This document shows, piece by piece, positions 1 to 8,372 of a stretch of 64,000 nucleotides of DNA (the first letter of the stretch is position 1; each line of letters begins with the position of its first letter). Source of the DNA: Dehalococcoidia bacterium (GTDB lineage Bacteria; Chloroflexota; Dehalococcoidia; SM23-28-2; RBG-16-64-32). The stretch spans positions 49,366 through 113,365 of the forward strand of contig JAUSFE010000125.1 of assembly GCA_030649945.1 (NCBI GenBank), read 5' to 3'. A model generated the notes under the pieces. The model saw only the letters and a program-made list of their open reading frames with translations. It was not told the DNA's origin and ran no database searches. The position numbers and the translations under genes were made by a program.

Positions 1-444
1 GCGCGGCCGGAGATCCTGGACCACAACACGGAGACCGTGCCCCGCCTCCACCGCCGGGTGCGCCCGAAAGCCCGCTACGAGCGCTCTCTGGCGCTGCTGC
101 GGCGGGCCCGGGAACTGGACCCGGGCACGGTCACCAAGAGCGGGCTGATGGTGGGGCTGGGCGAGACGAAGCACGAGCTGCTGATGGTGTTCGCGGACCT
201 GGTGGACGCCGGCTGCGAGGTGCTGACGCTGGGCCAGTACCTGCGGCCCAGCGCGAAGCACCTGCCGGTGGAGCGCTACTACCACCCGGACGAGTTCGCG
301 GAGCTGCGCGCGGAGGCGCTGGCGCTGGGGTTCCGGCATGTGGAGGCGGGGCCGCTGGTGCGGTCCTCGTACCACGCGGAGCGGCAGGTGGCGGGGGTGA
401 GGGCGGCCGGCGGGACGGCGCTGCGCCTGGAGGCGAGAGGCTAG
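1..444 (+). CDS. lipA: Lipoyl synthase, C-terminal part (5' end outside window)
   Basis: Lipoyl synthase is a radical-SAM enzyme that inserts two sulfurs into protein-bound octanoyl groups to make lipoyl cofactors for 2-oxoacid dehydrogenases and glycine cleavage. The reading frame is open from base 1 ([13 protein letters not shown]), so the track's ATG at 37 is internal. Recognisable family segments are [35 protein letters not shown] and the C-terminal [16 protein letters not shown]. The FeS-binding N-terminal half lies upstream. No lipB or other lipoate gene is visible downstream; the next gene is on the opposite strand. Confidence 0.95.
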   Translation, partial: ARPEILDHNTETVPRLHRRVRPKARYERSLALLRRARELDPGTVTKSGLMVGLGETKHELLMVFADLVDAGCEVLTLGQYLRPSAKHLPVERYYHPDEFAELRAEALALGFRHVEAGPLVRSSYHAERQVAGVRAAGGTALRLEARG

Positions 445-507
445 GGGCTACGGGCGATCAGGCAAGCAAGCAATCTTGAGCCGGGCTGACTGACCCTGGA
501 GGGATCC

Positions 508-1188
508 CTACGCCTCGCTGATATCGACGGAGATGACGGCGTCGCCCTGCTCGATGCAATCGACGACTTCCATTCCCTCAGTGACGCTGCCGAAGGCGGT
601 GTAAGCGCCGGTGAGGTGCGCGGCGTTGCCGAAGGTGACGAACCACTGGCTGCCACCGCTGTTCACGTCCTGCGACCGCGCCATGCCCACGGTCCCGCGC
701 TCGAAGGCGATATCGTTGAACTCGGCCGGGACGCTGTAGCCGGGGCCGCCGCTGCCGGTGCCGGTAGGGTCGCCCGTCTGGGCCACGAAGCCGGGGACGA
801 CGCGGTGGAACTTGGCGCCGTTGAAAAAGCCGTCTCGAGCCAGGAAGACGAAGCTATTGACGGTCTCCGGCGCCTGGGAGGCGCGCAGGACCATCGTGAA
901 GTCGCCGCGCACCGTCTTGACGATGGCGTTGTAGTCCTTCGCGGTGTCGATGCTGATGGCGGGCCGGGAGGCGTATTTCTTGTTCACATCAGGCTCCGGT
1001 GCTGTGCCCGAGGGAGGCGGGCAGTTGGCTGGCTGGGTGGGGCTCGCGGCCGCTGCGGCCGTCGGGCGGCCGGTCGGACTGCTCGCCGAGCTGTCCTCTT
1101 CGCCGCCGCCGCAGGCCGCGAGGACCAGCGACACGCAGACGAAGGAGAGGGCCGCGAGCAGCGGGGCGAGCCGTTTCGGATTGCGCAT
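508..1188 (-). CDS. Cyclophilin-type peptidyl-prolyl isomerase lipoprotein
   Basis: The product has a signal peptide with a lipobox (LVLAAC, Cys about 26) followed by a Gly/Ser/Thr-rich linker and a cyclophilin domain (residues about 70-226) that would catalyse proline isomerisation outside the membrane. Cyclophilin landmarks are FHRVVPGFVAQTGDPTGTG, GTVGMARS and GSQWFVTFG. I chose the ATG at 1188 because it gives a standard n-region (MRNPKR); the track start at 1224 is a TTG. It is convergent with lipA and divergent from murI. Single-domain secreted cyclophilins of this kind are common in Chloroflexi and Actinobacteria. Confidence 0.9.
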   Translation of the reverse strand: MRNPKRLAPLLAALSFVCVSLVLAACGGGEEDSSASSPTGRPTAAAAASPTQPANCPPPSGTAPEPDVNKKYASRPAISIDTAKDYNAIVKTVRGDFTMVLRASQAPETVNSFVFLARDGFFNGAKFHRVVPGFVAQTGDPTGTGSGGPGYSVPAEFNDIAFERGTVGMARSQDVNSGGSQWFVTFGNAAHLTGAYTAFGSVTEGMEVVDCIEQGDAVISVDISEA

Positions 1189-1376
1189 GGTGGCTATGAT
1201 GGCATACTGCGGCAGGAGGGTCAAAGGGCACAGCGGCGGACCCTCACCCCGGGGCTCCTGAGGCGGACGGGCGCGGGCTGGTATCCTTGTGTGGGGCTCC
1301 GGCGTTCTTACTGGAGACCGGCGGCTGGAACGCCGGGCGCGGGACGGCGACAGGGAGCGTAGAGAGAGGTCAGGCG

Positions 1377-2171
1377 ATGGACAACAGGCCGATCGGCATG
1401 TTCGATTCGGGAGTGGGCGGGCTCTCCATCTGGCGCGCGCTGCGCAAGCTGCTGCCGCAGGAGAGCATGGTCTTCCTGGCGGACAGCGGGCACGTGCCCT
1501 ACGGCGAGAAGAGCACCGCGGAGCTCCGCGACCTGACCACGCGCATCGCGCGGTTCCTGCTGTCCCAGGACTCCAAGATGATCGTCGTCGCCTGCAACAC
1601 GGCGACCGTGCACGCCATCGGCCACCTGCGCGAGACGTTCCCCGCGGTGCCGTTTGTCGGCGTGGTGCCGGTGGTGAAGACGCTGGCCCGCTGGACGCGG
1701 ACGGGGACGATAGCGGTGCTCTCGACGCCCGCCACTTCGCAGAGCGAGTACCTGGCGGGGCTGATCAGCGAGTTCGCGCCGGACAAAGAGGTGATCAACG
1801 TCGGCTGCGACGGGCTGGAGAACATGGTCGAGGCGGGCCACGTGCGCACGCGCCAGACGACCGCGCTGCTGGAGCGGCACCTGGCGCCGGTGCGGGACAG
1901 CCGCGCGGACGTCGTTGGCCTAGGCTGCACGCACTACCCGTTCCTGCGCCACCGCATCAAACACCTGCTGGGCCGCGGCGTGCGCGTGTACGACCCCTCG
2001 CGACCCGTGGCGCGCCGCGCCCGCCAGCTGCTGCGGCAGGGCGACGCCCTCGCCGCGAACCCGCACCCGCAATACCGCTTCTACACCACGGGCGATGCCG
2101 GGCTCTTCGGGCTGGTGGCTGGCAAGCTGCTGCGCTTCCCGGTGCGGGACGTGGGACACGTAGAGATCTAG
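1377..2171 (+). CDS. murI: Glutamate racemase
   Basis: Converts L- to D-glutamate for peptidoglycan. The two catalytic cysteines are visible in ACNTAT (Cys73) and GCTHYPF (about residue 184), together with the N-terminal FDSGVGGLS loop holding the Asp10/Ser11 pair. At 264 aa the length is normal. The ATG at 1377 is preceded by a purine-rich AGAGAGAGG, and the longer track ORF starting at 1287 has no support. D-glutamate synthesis implies a peptidoglycan wall. A dispersed palindrome begins about 20 nt after the stop codon. Confidence 0.95.
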   Translation: MDNRPIGMFDSGVGGLSIWRALRKLLPQESMVFLADSGHVPYGEKSTAELRDLTTRIARFLLSQDSKMIVVACNTATVHAIGHLRETFPAVPFVGVVPVVKTLARWTRTGTIAVLSTPATSQSEYLAGLISEFAPDKEVINVGCDGLENMVEAGHVRTRQTTALLERHLAPVRDSRADVVGLGCTHYPFLRHRIKHLLGRGVRVYDPSRPVARRARQLLRQGDALAANPHPQYRFYTTGDAGLFGLVAGKLLRFPVRDVGHVEI

Positions 2172-2190
2172 CGGCGGGCGTCTGCCTCCA

Positions 2191-2236
2191 CCCCGCCCCC
2201 GGTTGCGGGCACCTGAAGGTACCCGCCTACGGCAGG
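2191..2236. repeat. Dispersed palindromic repeat, copy 1
   Basis: The core GCGGGCACCT-GA-AGGTACCCGC (2205-2226) is an almost perfect inverted repeat (one mismatch). About 44 bp around it recur at 5461-5503. It lies between murI and the next gene and could act as a REP-like or terminator-like element. Confidence 0.8.
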
Positions 2237-2351
2237 CCCTCTGGGGAACCGGCCGCGTTGTGTGACCGCGGTCGCAGCCCACCCGCAGCACCCGCGCCAA
2301 AACGGGCGTAGAATAGGCGCGTCGCAGCCCGCCGCCAAAAGGAGGTCCGCC

Positions 2352-3797
2352 ATGGCCATAGCCCCCTCACCCACCAGCATTGCCGCCGTTCCGCCCGCCC
2401 TGGAGGCGTATGTCGAGACGGAACGGCGGCGGGCGGACGTTGCCGGCGTTGCCGTCGCCGCCTTCAACCGCGAGGGGCTGCTGTTCGCCGGCGGCTCCGG
2501 CTACGCCGACCTCTCGCGGGAGGAGCGGGTGACGCCGGACACGCTCTTCCGCGCCGCCTCCATCACCAAGCTCTTCACCACAACGCTGGTGCTCGAGGAG
2601 GTCGAGGCCGGGCGCCTGGCGCTGGACCAGCCGGTGAACTCCTACCTGGACGACGCGACGCAGGTGCTCGACAGGCACGGCGCCCCGGCCGACACCGTGA
2701 CGGTGCGCCACCTGCTCACCCACACCTCCGGCCTGCCGGTGTCCTGGCGCGGGCTGGAGTACGGCCCGGCGCCCTACCGTCTGCTGGTGAACGGCCTGCG
2801 GTCGATGCACACGCTGCAGGACCTGGTTTCGGGCCAGCGCACGGTGCGCCCGCCCGGCAAGCGCATCGTCTACTCCAACGGCGCGTTCGAGCTGCTGGGC
2901 TACCTGGTGCAGCGGCTGAACGGGAAACCGTATGAGGAGCTGCTGCGTGAGCGGGTGCTGGAACCGCTGGGGATGACGGCGTCGGCCATCCGCGTGGCGC
3001 CCGGTGGGCCGGGGGTGGCGACGCCGTACGGCGGGTTGATGACCGGCGCGGGACGGAAGCCGGCGCCGGCGTTGCGCAACTACAGCGGACCGGCGGGAGC
3101 GCTGGTGACGAGCGCGGCCGAGCTTTCGCGCTTCGGACAGATGGTGCTGCGGGGCGGCGAGCTGGACGGGAACCGGGTGCTGTCCGCGGAGACGCTGAAG
3201 GACGCCACCAACTTTCACGCGAAGAATCAACCGGACCTGGACGAGGGTCTGGGCCTGGGCTTCTGGGCAACAGAGTACCGGGGACGGCGGCTGGCCGGCC
3301 ACGACGGTGGCCTCGCGGGCGTCTCCACCCGCATCGTCATGTCGCCGGAGGACGGCGCTGGCGTCGTCGTCCTGAGCAACGGGGCCAATCCTCTGTTCGT
3401 GCACCGGGCGGCGGAGCGCATCCTCGAGGAGGTGCTGGGCCTGCCGCCGGAGGCCGTGCCCGGCTCGCCGCGGGGGATGGCCCCCGGCACGGAGGGCCAG
3501 TGGCAGGCGTTCGGTGAGAGGGTCTCCGGGCGCTACCGGCTGGCGGACGTCGCTCCGCCGGGTGTGCTGGGGGAGCTGATGGGAATGATGGCGCGGCCGC
3601 GGGTCTCCTACGTGGCCGACGGCTGCCTGGCGATTGACGGGGTGGGATTCGAGACGGCGTTCCTGTATCCAGACGGCGAGGTGGGCCGCTACCGGGTGGC
3701 CTGGCCCATGGCCAACGGCGCTCGCGTGGTGATAGAGGAGCGGGGAGACGGTACGCACGTCTGGGCGTCCATCGTGCACCTGGTGCGGCGGCAGTAA
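2352..3797 (+). CDS. Serine hydrolase of the class C beta-lactamase / EstB fold
   Basis: The 481-aa protein has the penicillin-binding-protein-like triad motifs: S-x-x-K in RAASITKLF (Ser70, Lys73), a Y-S-N element (VYSNGAFE), and HDGG in place of the third KTG box. These proteins include esterases, D-amino-acid peptidases and class C-like enzymes, so the substrate is unknown. No signal peptide is evident, which argues against a periplasmic beta-lactamase. The ATG at 2352 sits 7 nt downstream of an AAAGGAGGT Shine-Dalgarno sequence. A TAGAAT hexamer near 2310 may be its -10 box. Confidence 0.88.
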   Translation: MAIAPSPTSIAAVPPALEAYVETERRRADVAGVAVAAFNREGLLFAGGSGYADLSREERVTPDTLFRAASITKLFTTTLVLEEVEAGRLALDQPVNSYLDDATQVLDRHGAPADTVTVRHLLTHTSGLPVSWRGLEYGPAPYRLLVNGLRSMHTLQDLVSGQRTVRPPGKRIVYSNGAFELLGYLVQRLNGKPYEELLRERVLEPLGMTASAIRVAPGGPGVATPYGGLMTGAGRKPAPALRNYSGPAGALVTSAAELSRFGQMVLRGGELDGNRVLSAETLKDATNFHAKNQPDLDEGLGLGFWATEYRGRRLAGHDGGLAGVSTRIVMSPEDGAGVVVLSNGANPLFVHRAAERILEEVLGLPPEAVPGSPRGMAPGTEGQWQAFGERVSGRYRLADVAPPGVLGELMGMMARPRVSYVADGCLAIDGVGFETAFLYPDGEVGRYRVAWPMANGARVVIEERGDGTHVWASIVHLVRRQ

Positions 3798-3800
3798 GCA

Positions 3801-3833
3801 GCAGGGGCGTCCACCTGAGGCGGACGCCCCTGC
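3801..3833. terminator. Hairpin, probable terminator between convergent genes
   Basis: GCAGGGGCGTCC and GGACGCCCCTGC form a perfect 12-bp stem with a 9-nt loop, starting 3 nt after the stop of the serine hydrolase gene. There is no T-tract, so intrinsic termination is an inference from the position between two convergent genes. Confidence 0.6.
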
Positions 3834-3900
3834 GACCTCCTTCCGGTCCCGAAAGACCGTAAGCCGGGCGGCGGCAAGAGCGCCCGTTCGGGACGGCGCG

Positions 3901-3920
3901 GGCGGGTTTCGAAACCCGCC
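3901..3920. repeat. Perfect 20-bp palindrome beside the acyl-CoA dehydrogenase stop
   Basis: GGCGGGTTTCGAAACCCGCC is self-complementary over all 20 bases and ends one base before the acyl-CoA dehydrogenase stop codon (minus strand). It may be a dispersed repeat or part of a bidirectional terminator. Confidence 0.7.
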
Positions 3921-3921
3921 G

Positions 3922-5178
3922 CTACCGGATGTGAATGCCGGAGATGGCGCGGGCGATGACCAGGCGCTGGATCTCTGAGGTGCCTTCGAAGATCGTGTAG
4001 ATCTTGGCGTCGCGGTGCCAGCGCTCGACGGGGTTCTCGCGCACGTAGCCGTAGCCGCCCATGATCTGGATGGCCTCGTCGGTGACGTGGACAGCGGTCT
4101 CACCGGCGAAGAGCTTGGACATGGAGCCCTCGCCGTTCTCGAACGCCTTGCCGGTGCGGCCCATCCAGGCGGCGCGCCAGACGAGCAGCCTGGCGGCGTC
4201 CAGGCGCGTCTTCATGTCGGCCAGCTTGAAGGCGATGGCCTGGTTCTCAATGATCGGACGGCCGAACTGGACGCGCTGCTTGGCGTAGTCCAGCGCGAAC
4301 TCGTAGGCGGCGCGGGCGATGCCGACGGCCTGCGAGCCCACAGCCGGGCGCGTGGCCTCGAAGGTGGCCATGGCGGCCTGTGACTTGGAGCTCTTGCCCT
4401 CGCGGGCGCGCGCCAGGCGCTCGTCCAGGCGGTCCTTGCCGCCCAGCAGGCAGTGGCCGGGGACGCGGCAGTCCTCCAGGATGACTTCCGCCGTGTGGCT
4501 GGCGCGGATGCCGTGCTTCTTGAACTTCTGGCCCTGGCGGATGCCGGGCGTACCCGGCGGCACAATGAACGCCGCGTGGCCGCGGGAGCCGAGCTCCGGG
4601 ACCACCGAGAGCACCAGCACGTGGACGGCCGCGATGCCGCCGTTGGTGATCCAGGTCTTGGTGCCGTTCAGCACCCACTCGTCCTTGGCCTCATCGTAGA
4701 CGGCGCGGGACTTGAGGGAGCTGACATCGGAGCCGGCGTCGGGCTCGCTAACGCCGAAGGCCGCGAGCTGTATCTTTTCGGGTGTGCCGAAGCACTGGGG
4801 CACCCACTCCATGATCTGCTGCGGGGTGCCGCTGGCGCTGATCCCGGCGACGGCCAGGGTGGAGCCGAAGATGGAGAGGCCGATGCCGGCGTCGCCCCAG
4901 AAGAGCTCCTCGTTGGACAGCGGCATCGTCAGGCCGGTGGGATCGGAGAAGGCGTTCTGGATGAACTCCCAGGAGTAGAGGCCGATGCGCGCCGCCTCCT
5001 GGATGATGGGCCAGGGCGTCTCTTCCCGCTCGTCCCATTCGTGGGCCGCGGGGCGCACGACGTCTTTGGCGAAGCCGTGGACCCACGTCTGCATCTGGCG
5101 CTGCTCTTCGTTTAGCTCCATGGAGAACTGGGGCTGGGGAGCCCCTGTCTGAGCCTGCGGTCGCGATGTCGTTACCAT
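3922..5178 (-). CDS. Acyl-CoA dehydrogenase
   Basis: FAD-dependent oxidation of an acyl-CoA to the enoyl-CoA, feeding electrons to ETF. The 418-aa product has the standard three-domain layout: helical N-domain, central beta-domain (FGVSEPDAGSD, TKTWITNGG) and helical C-domain with the signature IMGGYGYVRENPVER and IYTIFEGTSEIQ, whose Glu is the likely catalytic base. I start at the ATG at 5178, which has a GGCAGGGAT purine stretch just upstream; an ATG near residue 20 is also possible. The acyl substrate cannot be read from sequence. It looks like a single-gene unit. Confidence 0.92.
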   Translation of the reverse strand: MVTTSRPQAQTGAPQPQFSMELNEEQRQMQTWVHGFAKDVVRPAAHEWDEREETPWPIIQEAARIGLYSWEFIQNAFSDPTGLTMPLSNEELFWGDAGIGLSIFGSTLAVAGISASGTPQQIMEWVPQCFGTPEKIQLAAFGVSEPDAGSDVSSLKSRAVYDEAKDEWVLNGTKTWITNGGIAAVHVLVLSVVPELGSRGHAAFIVPPGTPGIRQGQKFKKHGIRASHTAEVILEDCRVPGHCLLGGKDRLDERLARAREGKSSKSQAAMATFEATRPAVGSQAVGIARAAYEFALDYAKQRVQFGRPIIENQAIAFKLADMKTRLDAARLLVWRAAWMGRTGKAFENGEGSMSKLFAGETAVHVTDEAIQIMGGYGYVRENPVERWHRDAKIYTIFEGTSEIQRLVIARAISGIHIR

Positions 5179-5382
5179 ATCCCTGCCTATCACCCCGCGG
5201 CGGTGTCGCCCCGCGAGAATCCTTTGCTGGAGTCCATGCCAGCTTCGTTCTGGCATGGCTGGTTTTCAGGGTAAGTGGTCAATCGCCGGCACAACAAGAC
5301 CCGCAGAAATACGTCAATGCTGAATGCGGATTCTCAATTCCACGCTTGCATTTCGGCATCCTTGACGCCCCGCCCCCCGTTA

Positions 5383-5412
5383 GCCACAGATGGCACAGAT
5401 GTACGCAGATGC
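5383..5412. repeat. CAGAT-type short array, solo copy
   Basis: GCCACAGATGGCACAGATGT continues into ACGCAGATGC, giving three CAGAT units spaced 10-11 nt. The same unit forms larger arrays on both sides of the GxxExxY gene near 55 kb. Confidence 0.75.
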
Positions 5413-5460
5413 CCCCGCCTCCGCCCCGCCGTGGGCGCGGATTGGCTTGGATTGCCCCGC

Positions 5461-5503
5461 CCCGCCCCGGGTGCGGGCACCTGAAGGTACCCGCCTACGC
5501 AGG
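5461..5503. repeat. Dispersed palindromic repeat, copy 2
   Basis: Same element as 2191-2236, including the 22-nt palindromic core (5473-5494) and the flanking CCGCCCCGG and CGCCTACG segments. It lies just upstream of the ribH promoter. Confidence 0.8.
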
Positions 5504-5507
5504 ACGC

Positions 5508-5535
5508 TTGGCATTCCCGCCTCCTGCCGTATAAT
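5508..5535 (+). promoter_or_regulatory. Predicted sigma-70 promoter of ribH
   Basis: TTGGCA (5508-5513), a 16-nt spacer and a perfect TATAAT (5530-5535). The ATG lies only 9 nt after the -10 box, so the transcript should be leaderless or nearly so. No FMN riboswitch fits in this space. Confidence 0.65.
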
Positions 5536-5544
5536 GGCCCACGC

Positions 5545-6009
5545 ATGGCCACCGCAGACCGCAACCTGGACGGCTCCCTCCTCTCCCTGGCGGTGCTTGT
5601 CGCGCGGTTCAACGAGCACGTCACCTCGCGCCTGCTGGAGGGCGCGAGGCAGGCGCTGGGGCGCTGCGGTGTGCGGCGCCACGACGTGTTCTGGGTGCCC
5701 GGGTCGTTCGAGCTGCCGGTGGCGGCGCTGCAACTGGCCCGCAGCGGGCGCTACGACGCCGTGGTCTGCCTGGGCGCCGTGATCCGGCACGAGACGGACC
5801 ACCACCGGTACGTCGCGGGCCAGGCGGCGGCCGGCATCCAGCGCGCCGCGCTGGACACGGGGGTGCCGTGCCTGTTCGGCGTGCTGACGTGCGATACGGA
5901 CGAGCAGGCGCTGGCGCGGGCGGGCGGCGCGCAGGGGAACAAGGGGTCCGACGCCGTGGAGGCGGCTATCGAAACGGCGAACCTGCTGCGTTCGCTGCGG
6001 GCCGAGTAA
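5545..6009 (+). CDS. ribH: 6,7-dimethyl-8-ribityllumazine synthase
   Basis: Penultimate step of riboflavin synthesis: condenses the ribitylamino-pyrimidine with dihydroxybutanone phosphate. The 154-aa protein has the family landmarks VARFNEHVT, WVPGSFELPVAA, GAVIRHETDHHRYV (containing the catalytic His) and CLFGVLTCDTDEQA with GNKGSDA near the C-terminus. It is a single-gene unit about 2.4 kb from ribD and on the opposite strand; ribBA and ribE are not in the window. There is no Shine-Dalgarno sequence, which fits a leaderless transcript. Confidence 0.96.
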   Translation: MATADRNLDGSLLSLAVLVARFNEHVTSRLLEGARQALGRCGVRRHDVFWVPGSFELPVAALQLARSGRYDAVVCLGAVIRHETDHHRYVAGQAAAGIQRAALDTGVPCLFGVLTCDTDEQALARAGGAQGNKGSDAVEAAIETANLLRSLRAE

Positions 6010-6080
6010 GCCGGGAGCTGCGGCAGCGGGCGGCGCTGCGCCCTCCTTGCTCCAGTCTCTAACCTCTAACCTCCACCCTG

Positions 6081-6968
6081 CTAGCCTCCAACCTCCTCCC
6101 GGTACCACTTCGCTGTGGCCCCGCCGATCTCGTGCGGGCGGTCCTCCTGGATGAAGTGCACGCCCGGGCCGATGTCGACGCTCGTCAGGTTGGGGAAGTT
6201 CTCCTGGCACCAGCCCACCAGGTTGCGCATGATGGCGCCGGGCTGGGCCCAGAGCAGCAGCTTCGGCAGCGGGCTGCGCTTGAGCCAGTCGCTATACTGC
6301 TGGACGGCCTGGACCACATCCGGCGGCTGGCCGTCCACCGGGATCTCGTTCGGCCAGCGCCAGGTGGGCTTCCGGCTTCGGGGGTCCGGGTACGGTTCGC
6401 GGTAGCGGGCCATCTCTGCGTCCGTCAGCTTGCGCAGGACGGCGCCCGGCAGCACCTGCTCCACGAACATGTTCTGCTCCAGGATCATCTGCTCGCCCAC
6501 GCCGGGCGTGCGGAAGGCCTGGAACAGCTGGCGGGCCTGCTCCGGCCACTCGTCCCAGGTGAGGGGCCGCACGATGGCCTCCATGAAGGCGATGCCCCGC
6601 ACGTTCGCTGCGTGCTGCGCGGCGTAGTGGAAGCCCAGCGCGGACCCCCAGTCGTGGACCACGAGCGCCAGGTCCCGCAGGCCGAGCGCTTCGATGAACC
6701 CGTCCACGTATCGGTAATGATCGAAGAACCGGTACTCGATGTCCGGCTGGTCAGACTTGCCCATGCCGATGAGGTCCGGTGCGATGCAGCGGGCAAGCGG
6801 AGATACGTGCGGGATGACGTTGCGCCAGAGGTAGGAAGAGGTGGGATTGCCGTGCAGGAAGAGGACGGGTGCGCCCTCGCCCTGCTCCACGTAGTGCATC
6901 CTGGCGCCGTGCACCGAGACGAAGCGCGATTCGTAAGGGAAGGCGGCGGATATCTCTTGCTCTGCCAT
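6081..6968 (-). CDS. dhaA: Haloalkane dehalogenase, HLD-II type
   Basis: Hydrolyses carbon-halogen bonds of haloalkanes to alcohol plus halide. The 295-aa alpha/beta hydrolase matches the HLD-II catalytic pentad: nucleophile Asp106 and halide-binding Trp107 (VHDWGSALGFH), halide-binding Asn41 (HGNPTSSYLWRN), catalytic acid Glu130 (FMEAIVRP) and His271 (GPGVHFIQED). These positions agree with the Rhodococcus DhaA numbering from memory to within one residue. The ATG at 6968 has AGGAGGTCGCGAC directly upstream; the track's earlier start is in non-coding repeat. It stands alone, with no regulator or transporter beside it. The natural substrate is unknown. Confidence 0.92.
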   Translation of the reverse strand: MAEQEISAAFPYESRFVSVHGARMHYVEQGEGAPVLFLHGNPTSSYLWRNVIPHVSPLARCIAPDLIGMGKSDQPDIEYRFFDHYRYVDGFIEALGLRDLALVVHDWGSALGFHYAAQHAANVRGIAFMEAIVRPLTWDEWPEQARQLFQAFRTPGVGEQMILEQNMFVEQVLPGAVLRKLTDAEMARYREPYPDPRSRKPTWRWPNEIPVDGQPPDVVQAVQQYSDWLKRSPLPKLLLWAQPGAIMRNLVGWCQENFPNLTSVDIGPGVHFIQEDRPHEIGGATAKWYREEVGG

Positions 6969-7103
6969 GTCGCGACCTCCTGGGGCGGGATACTTACGCA
7001 TCATAGCGGACTGCGCGCGCGCCGTGGCAAGCGGGCCTGCCTGCCGTGGCAAGCGGGCCGCGCCGGCCGACATCCGTGGCCCGCGGCCCTCTGACCCTCT
7101 TCC

Positions 7104-7577
7104 TCACACTTCCTTCGGCAGGCGGCCCGTCAGACCCAGCACCCATCGCATGCACCTGTGCCCAAGATCGGCGCCGGGGAGGAACATCATCGGGCAGCCG
7201 CCCGCGATCCCGGTGATGCCGGCTGCTCGGCAGACCTCCCCCGCCTCCGCTGAGACGCTGCCCTGCCCGAAGGAGCGGTGCATCCAAACGCGGGAGACGC
7301 CCTGCTCGGCGCATTCGCGCGCGACGCTCTCGGCCACCGCCGGCGCCGTCGCGATCACCACCGCGCCGACGCCGCCGGGGATCGATTTCAGGTCGGGGTA
7401 GCAGCGGTCGCCCTCCACCTCGCCGGCGTTGGGGTTGACCGCGAAGACCTCGTAGTCCCGCTGGCGCAACGTCTTATAGATGAGATTCGCCGCCTCGCTG
7501 GGGCTGCGGGAGACGCCCGCGACGGCGATCCGTTTCTGCGCCAGGAAATCGTCTACTGCCTCTCTGAGTGAGGGCAT
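7104..7577 (-). CDS. CoA-binding protein, YccU-like
   Basis: A single CoA-binding Rossmann domain (157 aa) like the N-terminal domain of acyl-CoA synthetases and the YccU family. Visible features are IAVAGVSRSPSEAAN, the VFAVNPNAGEVEG segment and VWMHRSFGQGS. Function in the cell is undefined; a CoA-sensing or CoA-ligand role is inferred from the fold. It starts 3 nt after the phosphorylase-like gene, third in a ribD-phosphorylase-this gene operon. Confidence 0.85.
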   Translation of the reverse strand: MPSLREAVDDFLAQKRIAVAGVSRSPSEAANLIYKTLRQRDYEVFAVNPNAGEVEGDRCYPDLKSIPGGVGAVVIATAPAVAESVARECAEQGVSRVWMHRSFGQGSVSAEAGEVCRAAGITGIAGGCPMMFLPGADLGHRCMRWVLGLTGRLPKEV

Positions 7578-7580
7578 CGT

Positions 7581-8369
7581 CTAGTCCTCCCCGGGCGTGT
7601 GGCCCGTGCTCATCGGTTGGCCCGCGCCGGCGAACTTGAGCGCCGCCTGGAGCGCGACCGCCCCGATCTGGTACTGGCGCCGGCGCTGCAGGTCGCGTTC
7701 CTCGGCGGTGCGGTGGGCGGAGACGTAGACGCCGTCGATGGGGCTGTCGGACTGCACGAGCAGGGCGCCGCGCCGGGCCCCGAACCGGCGGGCGACGGAG
7801 AACACGACGGCGACCTCCAGGTCCACGCCGTAGTATCCCGCCTCGTGCCACTCCGCGAAGTGCTCCGGCGTCTCCGTCATGATGGACGCGGCGCTGACCA
7901 GCGGTCCCAGGTGATACGGCAGGCCTTCTTCCTCGCACCGCGCGGCGAGCCATTCGACCACTTCCTGCGAGGCATCCGTCCACCGCTCGTCGCCCAGGTA
8001 GTGCGCGGAGACGGAGTCCAGCGGGTGGGCCCGCGTTGGCAGCAAGACATCGCCGTAGCCGATGTCCCGCTGGAGGCCGCCGAAGTAGCCGGTTACCAGC
8101 ACGGCCCGCGCGCCCAGCAGGCAGCAGAGGTGCGTGATGTCGCCCGCTACGGCCGCACCGTATCCCGCGGCCACCGCCAGCCGCTTCTCCCCGAACATGC
8201 CGACGATGGCGTTCGGCCAGAGCGCCTTGCGGACGTCCTTGAGGGCGGAGGACCACGCGTCGAGCGCCTGCGGGTAGTCCAGGAGGCCCATGAAGATGAG
8301 GGCGTCAAGCTCCTCGCCGGGCTCCACGCCCAGCCAGTGGCGCACCTCGTCCGCCGTGAGCCTGTGCAT
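7581..8369 (-). CDS. Nucleoside phosphorylase superfamily protein
   Basis: The 262-aa product resembles PNP/uridine-phosphorylase-fold enzymes: a GYGAAVAGDITHLCCLLGA segment, GYFGGL, and YGVDLEVAVVFSVARRFG in place of the usual M-E purine/ribose-binding stretch, followed by VQSDSPIDG. It may cleave or salvage a nucleoside. I cannot assign base specificity, and several substrate-pocket positions differ from canonical enzymes. It lies 3 nt downstream of ribD and 3 nt upstream of the CoA-binding gene, so it is very probably co-transcribed with both. Confidence 0.75.
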   Translation of the reverse strand: MHRLTADEVRHWLGVEPGEELDALIFMGLLDYPQALDAWSSALKDVRKALWPNAIVGMFGEKRLAVAAGYGAAVAGDITHLCCLLGARAVLVTGYFGGLQRDIGYGDVLLPTRAHPLDSVSAHYLGDERWTDASQEVVEWLAARCEEEGLPYHLGPLVSAASIMTETPEHFAEWHEAGYYGVDLEVAVVFSVARRFGARRGALLVQSDSPIDGVYVSAHRTAEERDLQRRRQYQIGAVALQAALKFAGAGQPMSTGHTPGED

Positions 8370-8372
8370 CCG

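Larger units (their letters stand above)
5179..5507. other. Non-coding gap rich in dispersed repeats
   Basis: This 330-nt stretch between divergent genes has no convincing ORF. It holds the acyl-CoA dehydrogenase leader, a CAGAT-type array (5383-5412) and copy 2 of the palindrome seen at 2191 (5461-5503). Confidence 0.7.

Noticed and set aside
2367-4103. 578-aa minus-strand ORF
   Set aside because: Antisense to the serine hydrolase gene with its SxxK, YSN and HDG motifs.
5179-5544. FMN riboswitch upstream of ribH
   Set aside because: The predicted promoter is 9 nt from the ATG, and I see none of the conserved RFN-element words.
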